Of a stretch of 64,000 nucleotides of DNA, positions 16,462 to 24,211 are shown one piece after another (positions within the stretch are counted from its first letter, which is position 1; every line of letters starts with the position of its first letter). The stretch lies in NCBI GenBank assembly GCA_017643925.1, contig JAEPML010000007.1, positions 179,109 to 243,108 on the forward strand, in the 5' to 3' direction. The DNA comes from Roseibium sp. (GTDB lineage Bacteria > Pseudomonadota > Alphaproteobacteria > Rhizobiales > Stappiaceae). A model generated the notes under the pieces. That model was given only the letters and a program-made list of their open reading frames with translations, had not been told where the DNA came from and searched no databases. A program made the position numbers and the translations under genes.

Positions 16462-16821
16462 TCAGGCCGCCAGCATACGCTCCACTTCTTGCACCAAATC
16501 CTTCAAATGAAAGGGCTTAGAGAGAACCTTGGCATCCTTGGGGGCGTCCGATTCCGGATTGAGCGCGACCGCCGCAAATCCGGTGATGAACATGACTTTC
16601 AGGTCCGGGTCGAGCTCCGTCGCCCGCCGTGCCAGCTCTATACCGTCCATCTCCGGCATCACGATATCGGTGAGCAGGAGTGAAAACGGCTCCTCGCGCA
16701 ACCGCTCGTAGGCGCTTTTTCCATTATCGAAAGAGACGACATCGTAGCCTGCATTCTCCAGCGCTTTAGCCAGGAAGCGGCGCATATCATTGTCATCTTC
16801 AGCAAGCAGGATACGCGACAT
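16462..16821 (-). CDS. cpdR: Single-domain response regulator CpdR
   Basis: A 119-residue stand-alone receiver domain. The acidic pair (E8, D9), phosphoacceptor D52 in LTDIVMPEMDG, the conserved T in FITGFAAVAL and K in LSKPFHLKDLV are present. The sequence is a close visual match to Caulobacter CpdR, which in unphosphorylated form localises ClpXP and primes degradation of cell-cycle proteins; phosphate arrives through the CckA-ChpT relay. It ends in Ala-Ala like the Caulobacter protein. The location divergent from an N-formylglutamate amidohydrolase gene is typical of rhizobia. Confidence 0.93.
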   Translation of the reverse strand: MSRILLAEDDNDMRRFLAKALENAGYDVVSFDNGKSAYERLREEPFSLLLTDIVMPEMDGIELARRATELDPDLKVMFITGFAAVALNPESDAPKDAKVLSKPFHLKDLVQEVERMLAA

Positions 16822-16993
16822 CGTGATCGATCAACCTTTTAAACGTTTCTGGTAGTTTTCTTGTTCTGCCGGTTATAGCCCGAATTCCACAGATTGGTAG
16901 GGAGAATTGATTCTCCTGAGCTTTTGATACATGCACTGTGGACTGTATGTTGATTCCTTGGCACCATAAGGAACCGAAAACAGGATACGCCAT

Positions 16994-17914
16994 TTGACGG
17001 ACAACCAACAGCCATCTTCAAAAACGGGACTGCAAGCCGATTTTAACGGCCTGCCCGCATTTGATGTTCTGAGCCCCGCCGACCAGCGCCTGCCGTTCGT
17101 TTTCAATTCGCCGCATTCAGGCCGGCAATATTCAAAGAGTTTCCTCGCCTCTTCCCGCCTCGACGAAAAATCGATCCGGCGGTCCGAGGATGCCTATGTC
17201 GACGACTTGTTCGCTCATGTTGTCCCCCTGGGGGCCCCGCTCCTGCGCGCCCATTTTCCGCGGGCATATCTCGATGTGAACCGCGAGCCTTATGAGCTTG
17301 ACCCGAAGATGTTCGACGGCCGTCTGCCGACCTATGCCAACAGCCGTTCGATCCGCGTTGCCGGCGGACTGGGCACAGTTGCGCGGATCGTCAGCGAAAA
17401 CCACGAGATCTACAAACACAAACTGCCCGTCGAGGAAGCGCTCAACAGGGTAGAGGAGATCTACAAGCCCTATCACAGCACCCTGCGCCGTCTGTTGGCA
17501 CAGACCCATGTGACCTTTGGCTACGCAGTGCTGATCGATTGCCACTCCATGCCGTCAAGCGTCAAATGCCAGACAACCGATACAAGGCCGGATTTCATCC
17601 TGGGTGACCGCTACGGCACCAGCTGCAGCAGCGACCTCAGCGAATATGCCTGTTCAATCCTGAAAAACATGGGATACAGCGTCAATCGCAACAAACCCTA
17701 TGCAGGCGGCTTCATCACGGAACACTACGGCAGGCCCGCCAGCGGTCTGCATGCGCTCCAGATCGAAATCAATCGCGGGCTTTACCTGGATGAAACGACG
17801 CAGGAGCCCTCTGCCGGTTTCGCGGATCTCTTCCACTCCCTCCGGGAATTTGCGCGTGAATTGACATCCATGCCGGATGCCGCCCTCCCCGCCGATTCAA
17901 TCGCAGCCGAATAA
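16994..17914 (+). CDS. N-formylglutamate amidohydrolase (HutG-type, COG3741)
   Basis: A 306-residue zinc amidohydrolase of the N-formylglutamate deformylase family. Signatures are VFNSPHSGRQY (first zinc histidine), DAYVDDLFAHVVPLGAP, FPRAYLDVNREPYELDP, the catalytic VLIDCHSMPS and YAGGFITEHYG, then LQIEINRGLYLDE near the C-terminus. The start is a TTG with AGGA eight bases upstream; no ATG fits. No other hut genes are adjacent, so participation in histidine breakdown is not assured. The 3' end runs into the T-tract region of a minus-strand small RNA. Confidence 0.88.
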   Translation: MTDNQQPSSKTGLQADFNGLPAFDVLSPADQRLPFVFNSPHSGRQYSKSFLASSRLDEKSIRRSEDAYVDDLFAHVVPLGAPLLRAHFPRAYLDVNREPYELDPKMFDGRLPTYANSRSIRVAGGLGTVARIVSENHEIYKHKLPVEEALNRVEEIYKPYHSTLRRLLAQTHVTFGYAVLIDCHSMPSSVKCQTTDTRPDFILGDRYGTSCSSDLSEYACSILKNMGYSVNRNKPYAGGFITEHYGRPASGLHALQIEINRGLYLDETTQEPSAGFADLFHSLREFARELTSMPDAALPADSIAAE

Positions 17915-18020
17915 AAAAAAGGCCGCACTCAAATGAGGCGGCCCGAGTCTAGGGAGGAAACGCCCAAGAAGGGCGATATGCGACAATCAATGCCGCACTG
18001 CAATAATATTGCATTGCGGC
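17913..18020 (-). ncRNA. Putative AbcR (alpha-r15)-like trans-acting small RNA
   Basis: On the minus strand, about 108 nt fold as three hairpins. The first, at 17992-18020, has arms GCCGCA-A-TGCAAT and ATTGCA-G-TGCGGC. The second is CGCCC-TTCTT-GGGCG (17961-17975). A single-stranded pyrimidine stretch TTTCCTCCCTAGACTC (17944-17959) complementary to Shine-Dalgarno sequences follows, then a terminator stem GGCCGC/GCGGCC extended by CTCA/TGAG and eight T (17913-17943). Three stems, an anti-SD CUCCC and length near 110 nt match the Hfq-dependent AbcR family that represses transporter mRNAs. A GATAAT hexamer at 18026-18031 could be the -10; the -35 is unclear. Family assignment is by pattern, not by search. 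Confidence 0.7.
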
Positions 18021-18169
18021 GCACAATTATCAACCCGACGCACCTCTTAAATCGATCAAATTTTGAGCAAATGGTCAGGTTTTGCTGATTCATTTTTCGC
18101 CAGAACCGGCTATACATTCGGCAAATTGCACCGCGCCGAGTTTTCGGACCACGTCAAAGGGAAAACTTC

Positions 18170-18973
18170 ATGACTTTGGAATCAACCACCAGCTCAAACA
18201 GTTTTGCCCCTTTTCTGGACAAACTGGCCGATGCTGCAAGTGCAGCCATTATGCCCCATTTTCGGCAGGGCTTCGAAATAGACAACAAGTGGGAAGACGG
18301 TTTCGATCCAGTGACGATTGCCGACAAGAACGGCGAGACGGCTATTCGTGAACTGATCAACGAATTCCATCCAGAACACGGCATTTTGGGCGAAGAACAT
18401 GGTCCGGAAAACCTGGACGCAGAGCATGTCTGGGTACTGGACCCGATCGACGGCACAAGGGCCTTCATCACCGGACTGCCGACCTGGGGCACCCTCATCG
18501 GTCTGAAGTCCGCAGGGACACCCAGGCTCGGCATGATGGTGCAACCCTATGTCGGCGAACGCTATGGCGGCGATTGCAACACCGCATGGTATCGGGGGCC
18601 GCTCGGCGAACGAACACTCAAGACACGCTCCTGCGAACGTCTGGAAGACGCGACCATTTTCACCACGACGCCCGCCATTTTCACCAGCCAGGAACGCGCG
18701 GCTTTCGATCGCATCGAAAGCATGGTGCAATTGTCGAGATACGGGACCGATTGCTATGCCTATTGCATGGTGGCTGCAGGACACGGGGACGCGGTGATCG
18801 AATCCGGCCTGCAGGCCTATGACATCGTCGCGCTCGTTCCGATTATCGAAGGGGCCGGCGGTGTTGTGACCACCTGGACCGGGGGATCGCCGGCCGATGG
18901 TGGCCAGATTCTGGCCTCGGGCGATCCTCGTCTGCACGATCTTCTCTTGAAAGAACTTTCCATGCCTGCCTGA
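18170..18973 (+). CDS. hisN: Histidinol-phosphatase, inositol monophosphatase family
   Basis: A 267-residue Mg-dependent phosphatase of the IMPase fold. Metal-binding motifs are GEEHG (first glutamate), WVLDPIDGTRAFITG (the DPIDGT signature) and the late YDIVALVPIIEGAGG. The FITGLPTWGTLIGL segment after DGT is characteristic of the HisN-type histidinol-phosphate phosphatases used in alphaproteobacterial histidine synthesis. AGGGAAAAC precedes the ATG. The gene lies downstream of the divergent sRNA promoter region. Confidence 0.9.
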   Translation: MTLESTTSSNSFAPFLDKLADAASAAIMPHFRQGFEIDNKWEDGFDPVTIADKNGETAIRELINEFHPEHGILGEEHGPENLDAEHVWVLDPIDGTRAFITGLPTWGTLIGLKSAGTPRLGMMVQPYVGERYGGDCNTAWYRGPLGERTLKTRSCERLEDATIFTTTPAIFTSQERAAFDRIESMVQLSRYGTDCYAYCMVAAGHGDAVIESGLQAYDIVALVPIIEGAGGVVTTWTGGSPADGGQILASGDPRLHDLLLKELSMPA

Positions 18974-18996
18974 TCGGGTGCACGGAAGCAGAGCCG

Positions 18997-20070
18997 TCAG
19001 CCTCTGGCGCGTTCCTGTTCGATCTCGACCTCATATCCCGGAACAAAGGCATCGAAGGCCGCCCAGAACTGATCGCGGAAAACGTCCTTTTCCATCATGA
19101 GCTCGTGAGCGGCACCGGGAATTTCCACATAGGCCGCCGCCTTGGTGCGGGACACAAAGTCCTCGATCTGCGGTGTCGAAACGACCTTGTCTTCGCCGGC
19201 CGCCAGCACAAGACAGGGCAACTTTATCTTCGGACCGGCATCTCGGCGGCGAAATGGCAACATTGTGCGGGCAGCCGCGCTGAGCCAGCCCAGTGTCGGC
19301 GCTCCGGCACCAAGCTCTGGTGCGGCCTTGAGGACAGCATTGAAACGATCGAAGCGCGTCTTGTCCGAAGTCTGGCGGTTGGTTTCGAAATCGACAAGGA
19401 TCTCGCTGTTGCCTCCGGGCACAAACAAGCGGCCAAGGCCGAGTATGGACAAGACACGCGCCATGGGAAACCCGACCTTTTCGATTAGCGCGGAAGTCTT
19501 CGGCAGTTCGGCCTTCAGACGAGGGCGTCCCAGCAGTCCGAAGCTCAGCTTGCGCAGGAGCCATCGCCTGGCCGCTGTCAGGTCGGGCGCCCACGCACCT
19601 GATGGCAAGCCAAGCAGCGGCGCGGTCAGGACAACACGATCCAGCATCGTGCGCAGCCGGTCAGTATCCGACAGCAGCACGAGCGCCCCGGTGGAATGCG
19701 CAAGCGCGAAATGCGGACCCGGGTAATATGCCAGTGAAACCTCTTTCAGGACGGTTCTGAGATCCAGCCGGAACTTGCTGAAATTGGAGACATGGCCCCG
19801 AGCGGGATTGCGGGTGACCCTTTGCGAGCCTCCCTGCCCGCGCCAATCAAATGTCACCACGTCGAAGCCACGCTTGCGCAAGTCTGAAATGACTTCGAAG
19901 TACTTTTCGATGAACTCCGCTCGCCCCTGAAGCAGGGTCACGGTGCCCTGGCGTTTCGGGCCTGTGGCCGGCCAGTGCGCATAACGGATCTTGGTCTTGT
20001 CCGGCGTCACCACGAAACCGTCTCGCGCGCCATCCGGAATCGGGTTTTCGGGAATTTCGATCAGGCTCAT
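18997..20070 (-). CDS. Lysophospholipase-like alpha/beta hydrolase (PldB/S33)
   Basis: A 357-residue alpha/beta hydrolase of the serine aminopeptidase S33 / PldB group. Motifs include TLLQGRAEFIEKYFEV, VVTFDWRGQGGS, the nucleophile elbow AHSTGA (usual GHSxGG is changed to AHSTG), the acid in LAAGEDKVV and the histidine in IPGAAHELMMEKD. Members typically act on monoacylglycerols or lysophospholipids. The ATG at 20070 is preferred because homology starts there (MSLIEIPENPIPDGARDGFV), though the frame is open 50 codons more; the ribosome-binding site is weak. Confidence 0.85.
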   Translation of the reverse strand: MSLIEIPENPIPDGARDGFVVTPDKTKIRYAHWPATGPKRQGTVTLLQGRAEFIEKYFEVISDLRKRGFDVVTFDWRGQGGSQRVTRNPARGHVSNFSKFRLDLRTVLKEVSLAYYPGPHFALAHSTGALVLLSDTDRLRTMLDRVVLTAPLLGLPSGAWAPDLTAARRWLLRKLSFGLLGRPRLKAELPKTSALIEKVGFPMARVLSILGLGRLFVPGGNSEILVDFETNRQTSDKTRFDRFNAVLKAAPELGAGAPTLGWLSAAARTMLPFRRRDAGPKIKLPCLVLAAGEDKVVSTPQIEDFVSRTKAAAYVEIPGAAHELMMEKDVFRDQFWAAFDAFVPGYEVEIEQERARG

Positions 20071-20227
20071 GGCAGTCCGACTATGTGGCGTTTCGGGCGA
20101 CAGGGCCGCCAGCGAAGACGTGCAGAAACAATGTTCAACACTACAGAGCGAATCGAACGCCTTGCAGTCACTCAAGCTCCAGCTTGAACACAAGTGATAG
20201 CTGGCTTCCCGCGACCTCACAACACGC

Positions 20228-20259
20228 TTCGGGCCGGTTCCTGAGGAAACCGGCCCGAA
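20228..20259 (-). terminator. Strong hairpin, likely terminator of the PepSY-like gene
   Basis: Twelve-base-pair stem TTCGGGCCGGTT/AACCGGCCCGAA with an 8-base loop, 30 bases past the stop of the minus-strand gene ending at 20290. No T-run follows, so termination strength is uncertain. Confidence 0.55.
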
Positions 20260-20289
20260 ATCTCGGCGACTCCATCCTGCACGCAGTAT

Positions 20290-20712
20290 TCAATGGAAGT
20301 TGCGCCAGTGCTGTCTGCGATGGAACGGACGAATGCGGATGACCTGCGCCGTACGGGCGTCGACCACCAGGCGCAAGGGACGTCCCTGCCAGCCACGGGC
20401 CTTGACGATATAGACCGGTCCTCGGCGATCGATGATCCTGACCTTGTAGAAACCCTGGTGACGCAGACTGCGCCGGATCTGACGGGGTTTCAGCTCGTAG
20501 TATCCCCAGCCATAACCGCGATCCCAGTGCTGGCCACCGCCGCGGCCATGCCCCTTGCGATGGTCGATCTGGATCACCGGGGCACGGGTTTGTGTCTCCA
20601 GACCGCGCTCTACGGTCAAAGGTCCCGCCGCTGCGCCCGAGACAAACCCTGCCGATGCAAGAAAGACAGCGCCGGCGATGGGGGCGGAAAGTTTGGATAT
20701 CTTGGCAAACAT
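20290..20712 (-). CDS. Small exported PepSY-like protein
   Basis: A 140-residue protein with a signal peptide (MFAKISKLSAPIAGAVFLAS, cleavage near SGAAA), then a Gly/His-rich basic segment (KGHGRGGGQHWDRGYGWGYYEL) and a C-terminal unit with PepSY-type pattern (FYKVRIIDRRGPVYIVKARG, LVVDARTAQVIRIRP). The ATG at 20712 has GGGAGA upstream. It is very basic. PepSY-like units are often inhibitors or binding domains in the periplasm; the specific role is unknown. It is divergent from the small heat-shock gene. Confidence 0.75.
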   Translation of the reverse strand: MFAKISKLSAPIAGAVFLASAGFVSGAAAGPLTVERGLETQTRAPVIQIDHRKGHGRGGGQHWDRGYGWGYYELKPRQIRRSLRHQGFYKVRIIDRRGPVYIVKARGWQGRPLRLVVDARTAQVIRIRPFHRRQHWRNFH

Positions 20713-20845
20713 GTTCAGTTCTCCCGATGTCGCCACCAGCACGGCGCTGGTGTTGGTCACAAGATGCATCAGGGCACTTGAACCCAACCGGAAGGTCCTG
20801 TTCAGCCTGCGTTCATCTTTCCGAAATGCGGCGCGGGGACCACCT

Positions 20846-20874
20846 CTTGAAAAGGGAAATGGGAGTTCCCACCT
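20846..20874 (+). promoter_or_regulatory. Candidate RpoH (sigma-32) promoter of hsp20
   Basis: CTTGAA at 20846-20851 and a C-rich CCACCT at 20869-20874 separated by 17 bases resemble the alphaproteobacterial heat-shock promoter layout. The -10 matches only loosely. It would start transcription near 20881, giving a leader of about 108 nt. Confidence 0.4.
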
Positions 20875-20880
20875 CATGTC

Positions 20881-20991
20881 ATGCAGGCGCCACGAACGGG
20901 TCTGCATCGCCATCCTGTCTCGCCAATACGGGGGATCGGGATGAACACAAACAGTGAAGTATCAGTTGCTCAAAGAGAGGACATAATCATG
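20881..20991 (+). promoter_or_regulatory. Candidate ROSE-type RNA thermometer in the hsp20 leader
   Basis: The leader can form a hairpin ATGCAG/CTGCAT (20881-20907), a second based on CATCC/GGATG, and a final stem in which GTTGCTC (near 20966-20972) faces the Shine-Dalgarno stretch GAGAGGAC with a G-G opposition and a bulge. TTGCT facing the ribosome-binding site with a G-G pair is the hallmark of ROSE elements in rhizobial small heat-shock genes. Folding was judged by eye only. Confidence 0.5.
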
Positions 20992-21435
20992 CGTCACTTC
21001 GACTTTTCTCCGCTTTACCGGTCCACCGTTGGTTTCGACCGTCTTTTCTCGATGCTGGACACCGCCGGCAACGACACACCGAGCTATCCGCCCTACAACA
21101 TCGAGCGTACCGGTGAAAACGCCTACCGCATCACCATGGCGGTTGCAGGCTTCACCGAGGACGAACTGTCCGTAGAGGCCAAGGAACACGTTCTCACCAT
21201 CAAGGGTGAGAAGGGCGAAGAGGATTCCGACCGCGAAATTCTTCATCGCGGCATTGCCTCACGCACGTTCGAGCGTCGGTTCCAGATTGCCGAGCACGTC
21301 CGCGTGGAAGGCGCGAGCCTTGAAAACGGCCTGCTCCATGTGGACCTTGTCCGGGAAATCCCGGAAGCCATGAAACCGCGCAAGATCGAAATCACGAACG
21401 GCGCGACCAAGCAGATCGAATCGACCGCTCACTAA
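20989..21435 (+). CDS. Small heat-shock protein, Hsp20/IbpA family
   Basis: A 148-residue alpha-crystallin-type chaperone. The N-terminus MRHFDFSPLYRSTVGFDRLF is the IbpA/HspH-type start, and the crystallin domain covers about residues 35-125 with YPPYNIERTGENAYRITMAVAGF, LTIKGEK and SRTFERRFQIAEHVRV followed by the C-terminal KPRKIEI anchor (I-x-I variant). Such proteins hold unfolding clients during heat stress. The ATG at 20989 is preceded by AGAGAGGAC inside a possible thermometer. Upstream in-frame ATGs exist but lie within the predicted leader. Confidence 0.93.
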   Translation: MRHFDFSPLYRSTVGFDRLFSMLDTAGNDTPSYPPYNIERTGENAYRITMAVAGFTEDELSVEAKEHVLTIKGEKGEEDSDREILHRGIASRTFERRFQIAEHVRVEGASLENGLLHVDLVREIPEAMKPRKIEITNGATKQIESTAH

Positions 21436-21490
21436 GGTGAACCCTCCCATCACCCGAGCAAACTCAAGGCGCACTTAACTCCAGGCGCCT

Positions 21491-21640
21491 GAGGTCGAGA
21501 CCTCTGTTGGTCCGCAATGGATGGCAGTTCGAAAGTGGCGCCCCCCACTCTGCCATCCCAAGCGAAGGCGGGGATCCAGTCCAGGCGAGCGTACTCCTCC
21601 CAGCGCCGCCCCGAAAACTGGGTCCCGGCCTTTTCGCTTT
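21491..21640. repeat. Palindromic intergenic repeat-like sequence
   Basis: The 260-base gap after hsp20 contains a perfect inverted repeat GGATGGCAG (21519-21527) / CTGCCATCC (21550-21558), a near-palindrome GAGGTC-GA-GACCTC at 21491-21504, and the string GCGAAGGCGGGGATCCAG, which is the kind of motif found in dispersed alphaproteobacterial intergenic elements. Only one copy occurs in this window, so dispersal is not shown here. It could also act as the hsp20 terminator region. Confidence 0.45.
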
Positions 21641-21695
21641 TTTGATCGGATGCAAGCCGCTCGTCAGATGAACCCGAATGCTCCGGCACCCGGCA

Positions 21696-22754
21696 TCAAA
21701 CCGTTTCAGCGAGAACCTTCAGGAATGCATCGACGTCTTCATCTGACGTCGCGAAGCTGGTCACCATGCGCAGGCAGACCTCGTCCTGGGCCGGTGCAAC
21801 ACTTTCCGTCAGATCCTTGGCAGGCCATTCATAAAGCCTGGCGCCCGCTGTCTCGAGTTTTTCAAACTGGTGCCGCTTGAGGATCGGAAACAGTTCGTTG
21901 GCTTCAACATTCCAGGCCGTCCGCCCCCCCAGGTCGCGGATGCCATCGGCGAGCCTCGTCGCCATTGCATTGGCATGACTGGCCGTACTGAGCCAGGACC
22001 CTTCCTCGAAATAGCCGTCAAACTGGGCTGCCACGAACCGGCTTTTGGAAAACAGGTGCCCACCGCGCTTGCGGAAATACTCAAACCCCTTGGCCGCTTC
22101 CAGATCAAAGAAGACCGCGGCCTCGGCGCACCAGCATCCGTTTTTTGTCGCGCCGAAGGAAAGAACGTCAACGCCGGCTTTCCAGGTCATTTCTGCAGGG
22201 CTGCAATCGAGCGTCACCAAGGCGTTGGCAAAGCGCGCACCATCCATGTGCAGCGGGACGGATCTGCCTGCGGCAACGTCCTTGATCGCCGCGATCTCGT
22301 CCAGTGTGTAGACGGTACCGCTCTCGGTGGCCTGGCTGATGGAGACGGAAGCAACCTGACCATGATGGACCACCCCGTCCGGAAACGCCGCCATGGCGTC
22401 TTTCAGCGCGTCGGGCGTAAACTTGCCGTCACCGCCAGAAACACTGACCAGCTTCCCACCACCGGTCATGAATTCAGGGCAATTGCACTCATCAACCTGA
22501 ATGTGGCTGTCGCGATGAGAGAAAATCGCGCCACCCGGCTTGCCATAGGCTGCCAGGGCAAGCGAATTGGCTGCTGTTCCCGTTGCCACGAAGAAGACGG
22601 CGACCTCACGCTCGAAGATCTCGTTGAATTTTTCACCGATATTGTCGGTCAGGGGATCGGTGCCATAAGCCGGCGCGAACCCGGTATTATGGCGGGCCAG
22701 CGCCGACATCACCGCCGGAGCTGCACCCGCCCAATTGTCACTCGCAAAATTCAT
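21696..22754 (-). CDS. Low-specificity threonine aldolase (PLP-dependent)
   Basis: A 352-residue fold-type I PLP enzyme of the beta-eliminating lyase/threonine aldolase family, cleaving L-threonine or allo-threonine to glycine and acetaldehyde. It starts NFASDNWAGAAP, has FVATGTAANSLAL for cofactor phosphate binding, HMDGARFANAL for the pyridine-ring aspartate and LSFGATKNGCWCAEAAVFF with the Schiff-base lysine. The ATG at 22754 is where family similarity begins. It lies 44 bases after bufD in the same direction, so it may be the last gene of the bufferin operon; any functional link is unknown. Confidence 0.88.
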   Translation of the reverse strand: MNFASDNWAGAAPAVMSALARHNTGFAPAYGTDPLTDNIGEKFNEIFEREVAVFFVATGTAANSLALAAYGKPGGAIFSHRDSHIQVDECNCPEFMTGGGKLVSVSGGDGKFTPDALKDAMAAFPDGVVHHGQVASVSISQATESGTVYTLDEIAAIKDVAAGRSVPLHMDGARFANALVTLDCSPAEMTWKAGVDVLSFGATKNGCWCAEAAVFFDLEAAKGFEYFRKRGGHLFSKSRFVAAQFDGYFEEGSWLSTASHANAMATRLADGIRDLGGRTAWNVEANELFPILKRHQFEKLETAGARLYEWPAKDLTESVAPAQDEVCLRMVTSFATSDEDVDAFLKVLAETV

Positions 22755-22798
22755 GTGCCGGTTTAAGCACCCGTGCGAAGAACCGGCAACTGAAATCT

Positions 22799-23383
22799 CT
22801 AGTAGTACATTTCCTGCCGCCGGTAATAGCGGCCAAGCAGCCAATCCAGCGAAACAACGCCCGGGCCCTTCAGGGTCGGCACCAACAACAGGAAGATCCA
22901 CAGAAGCCGGTCATCGGCGATGATCGCATAAGGTTCCCCGTCAAACAGGGCCCCGATTGTCTTGGCATCGGCCCCATGTCCGGTGATGTCGACATAGGAC
23001 ATCACGATGATGAAAACGATCATTCCGAGGCTGGCGAAACGCGTGAACAGGCCAAGGACAACCATGGCCGGGAGAATGAACTCTCCCCACGTTCCCAGCA
23101 ACACGATCAAACCATAGGGAAAGAACGCAATCTGACTGGTGTCGTAGCTCACCTGTTCCATCATCTGCGGAAGCATCTGGGCATAGGCACCGGCCGTCGG
23201 CGTGAAGATATTCATGATACTTCCGCCGATTTTCGTCATCGCGGAATTCCAGAAGAACTGCAAAAGGACCGCCGCAAAGATGAATCGGGACGCCAGCCCC
23301 AGGAACCAGCCATTGGTGAGACGTTCAATCGCCCCGAACACCATCGTGTAGAGACTGACGAAGAATCTGATCAGTGCACCCAT
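22799..23383 (-). CDS. bufD: DoxX-family membrane protein BufD
   Basis: A 194-residue inner-membrane protein of the DoxX/SURF4-like family with about four helices; motifs SRFIFAAVLLQFFWNSAMTKIG (read as two parts), GEFILPAMVVLGLFTRFASLGM and the late WIFLLLVPTLKGPGVVSLDWLLG are typical. In bufferin clusters this DoxX protein is the fourth member, believed to act at the membrane in redox or copper handling. GGGGGT precedes the ATG. It follows bufC by 41 bases and precedes the threonine aldolase gene. Confidence 0.82.
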   Translation of the reverse strand: MGALIRFFVSLYTMVFGAIERLTNGWFLGLASRFIFAAVLLQFFWNSAMTKIGGSIMNIFTPTAGAYAQMLPQMMEQVSYDTSQIAFFPYGLIVLLGTWGEFILPAMVVLGLFTRFASLGMIVFIIVMSYVDITGHGADAKTIGALFDGEPYAIIADDRLLWIFLLLVPTLKGPGVVSLDWLLGRYYRRQEMYY

Positions 23384-23424
23384 AAATACCCCCTTATCGA
23401 ATGCCGGTTTTTCCGGGTTTTGCT

Positions 23425-24210
23425 TTATCGGTCAATTTCGACCCCCGTGAAAGCACCGCTTGAAAGACAATCCGACAGACAGTCGGACAATGAAAACTCC
23501 GCAAACTCCGCTTGAGCCCTCGCGGCGGCTTCGCCAAGTGTTTCCCCACTCGACAAAGCCTTTAGGAAAATGTCGCCACCAGGCCTGAGCAGGTATAGAT
23601 CCACATCCAGCTCCGGCCGTGTCATCAGAACCGATTGCGGTTCCTGGAGGGAGATCTCCAGATTTGCTTCCGGTTCGAAACGGTTGACGCGCACAAGGTC
23701 CAGTACAGGCCAGCGGCTGATGACGAGTGCTGTCGCCGGGTGCGCTTCAAAGCGAACGGCGCCGACCTCTTCCGGTGCAATACCGCCAAGCACACCGGGA
23801 TCCATCGGGGTCTTGTCGGCAGCGTGATAGGCCTGCAGCCAATGCCATTCCAGCCGTGCCACATCTGCAAGATAGGGATAGCTTTCCAGCGGTGGAAAAG
23901 CGTCGACGAAGCCGGCGAACTCTGCCCCGTACCACATCAGGACCGGCGACTGCGGCGGATGTCTGGCGACGAAAGCGCGTGCGAGCGCGTTGAAATAGTC
24001 ATCGCCCAGCAGCGACTTGATCGCAGGAAAGGTTTCTCCCAGGGCCTCACATAAGCTGACGATGACGTTGTTCCGGTAGACATTGAAGCGCTTTGGCGCA
24101 TGCAAGCCGTCCGGACCGATCAGGCCGTCCGGTGTTCCGGCTTCCGGATCAAGCAGCGCAGAACCGAACTCGGCAGCGCCATTGCTAGGAGGAATGCTGG
24201 GCATGGTCAT
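23425..24210 (-). CDS. bufC: DUF2063 protein, bufferin maturation partner BufC
   Basis: A 261-residue protein of the DUF2063 (putative DNA-binding domain, HvfC/BufC) family. Its N-terminal helical part contains LHAPKRFNVYRNNVIVSLCEAL and FPAIKSLLGDDYFNALARAFV, followed by YPYLADVARLEWHWLQAYHAAD. Family work shows it partners the DUF692 enzyme in modifying cysteines of the precursor peptide; it is not expected to bind DNA in that role. Its ATG at 24210 lies one base from the TGA of bufB, so translation is coupled. A second ATG two codons on is possible. Confidence 0.87.
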   Translation of the reverse strand: MTMPSIPPSNGAAEFGSALLDPEAGTPDGLIGPDGLHAPKRFNVYRNNVIVSLCEALGETFPAIKSLLGDDYFNALARAFVARHPPQSPVLMWYGAEFAGFVDAFPPLESYPYLADVARLEWHWLQAYHAADKTPMDPGVLGGIAPEEVGAVRFEAHPATALVISRWPVLDLVRVNRFEPEANLEISLQEPQSVLMTRPELDVDLYLLRPGGDIFLKALSSGETLGEAAARAQAEFAEFSLSDCLSDCLSSGAFTGVEIDR

Positions 24211-24211
24211 G

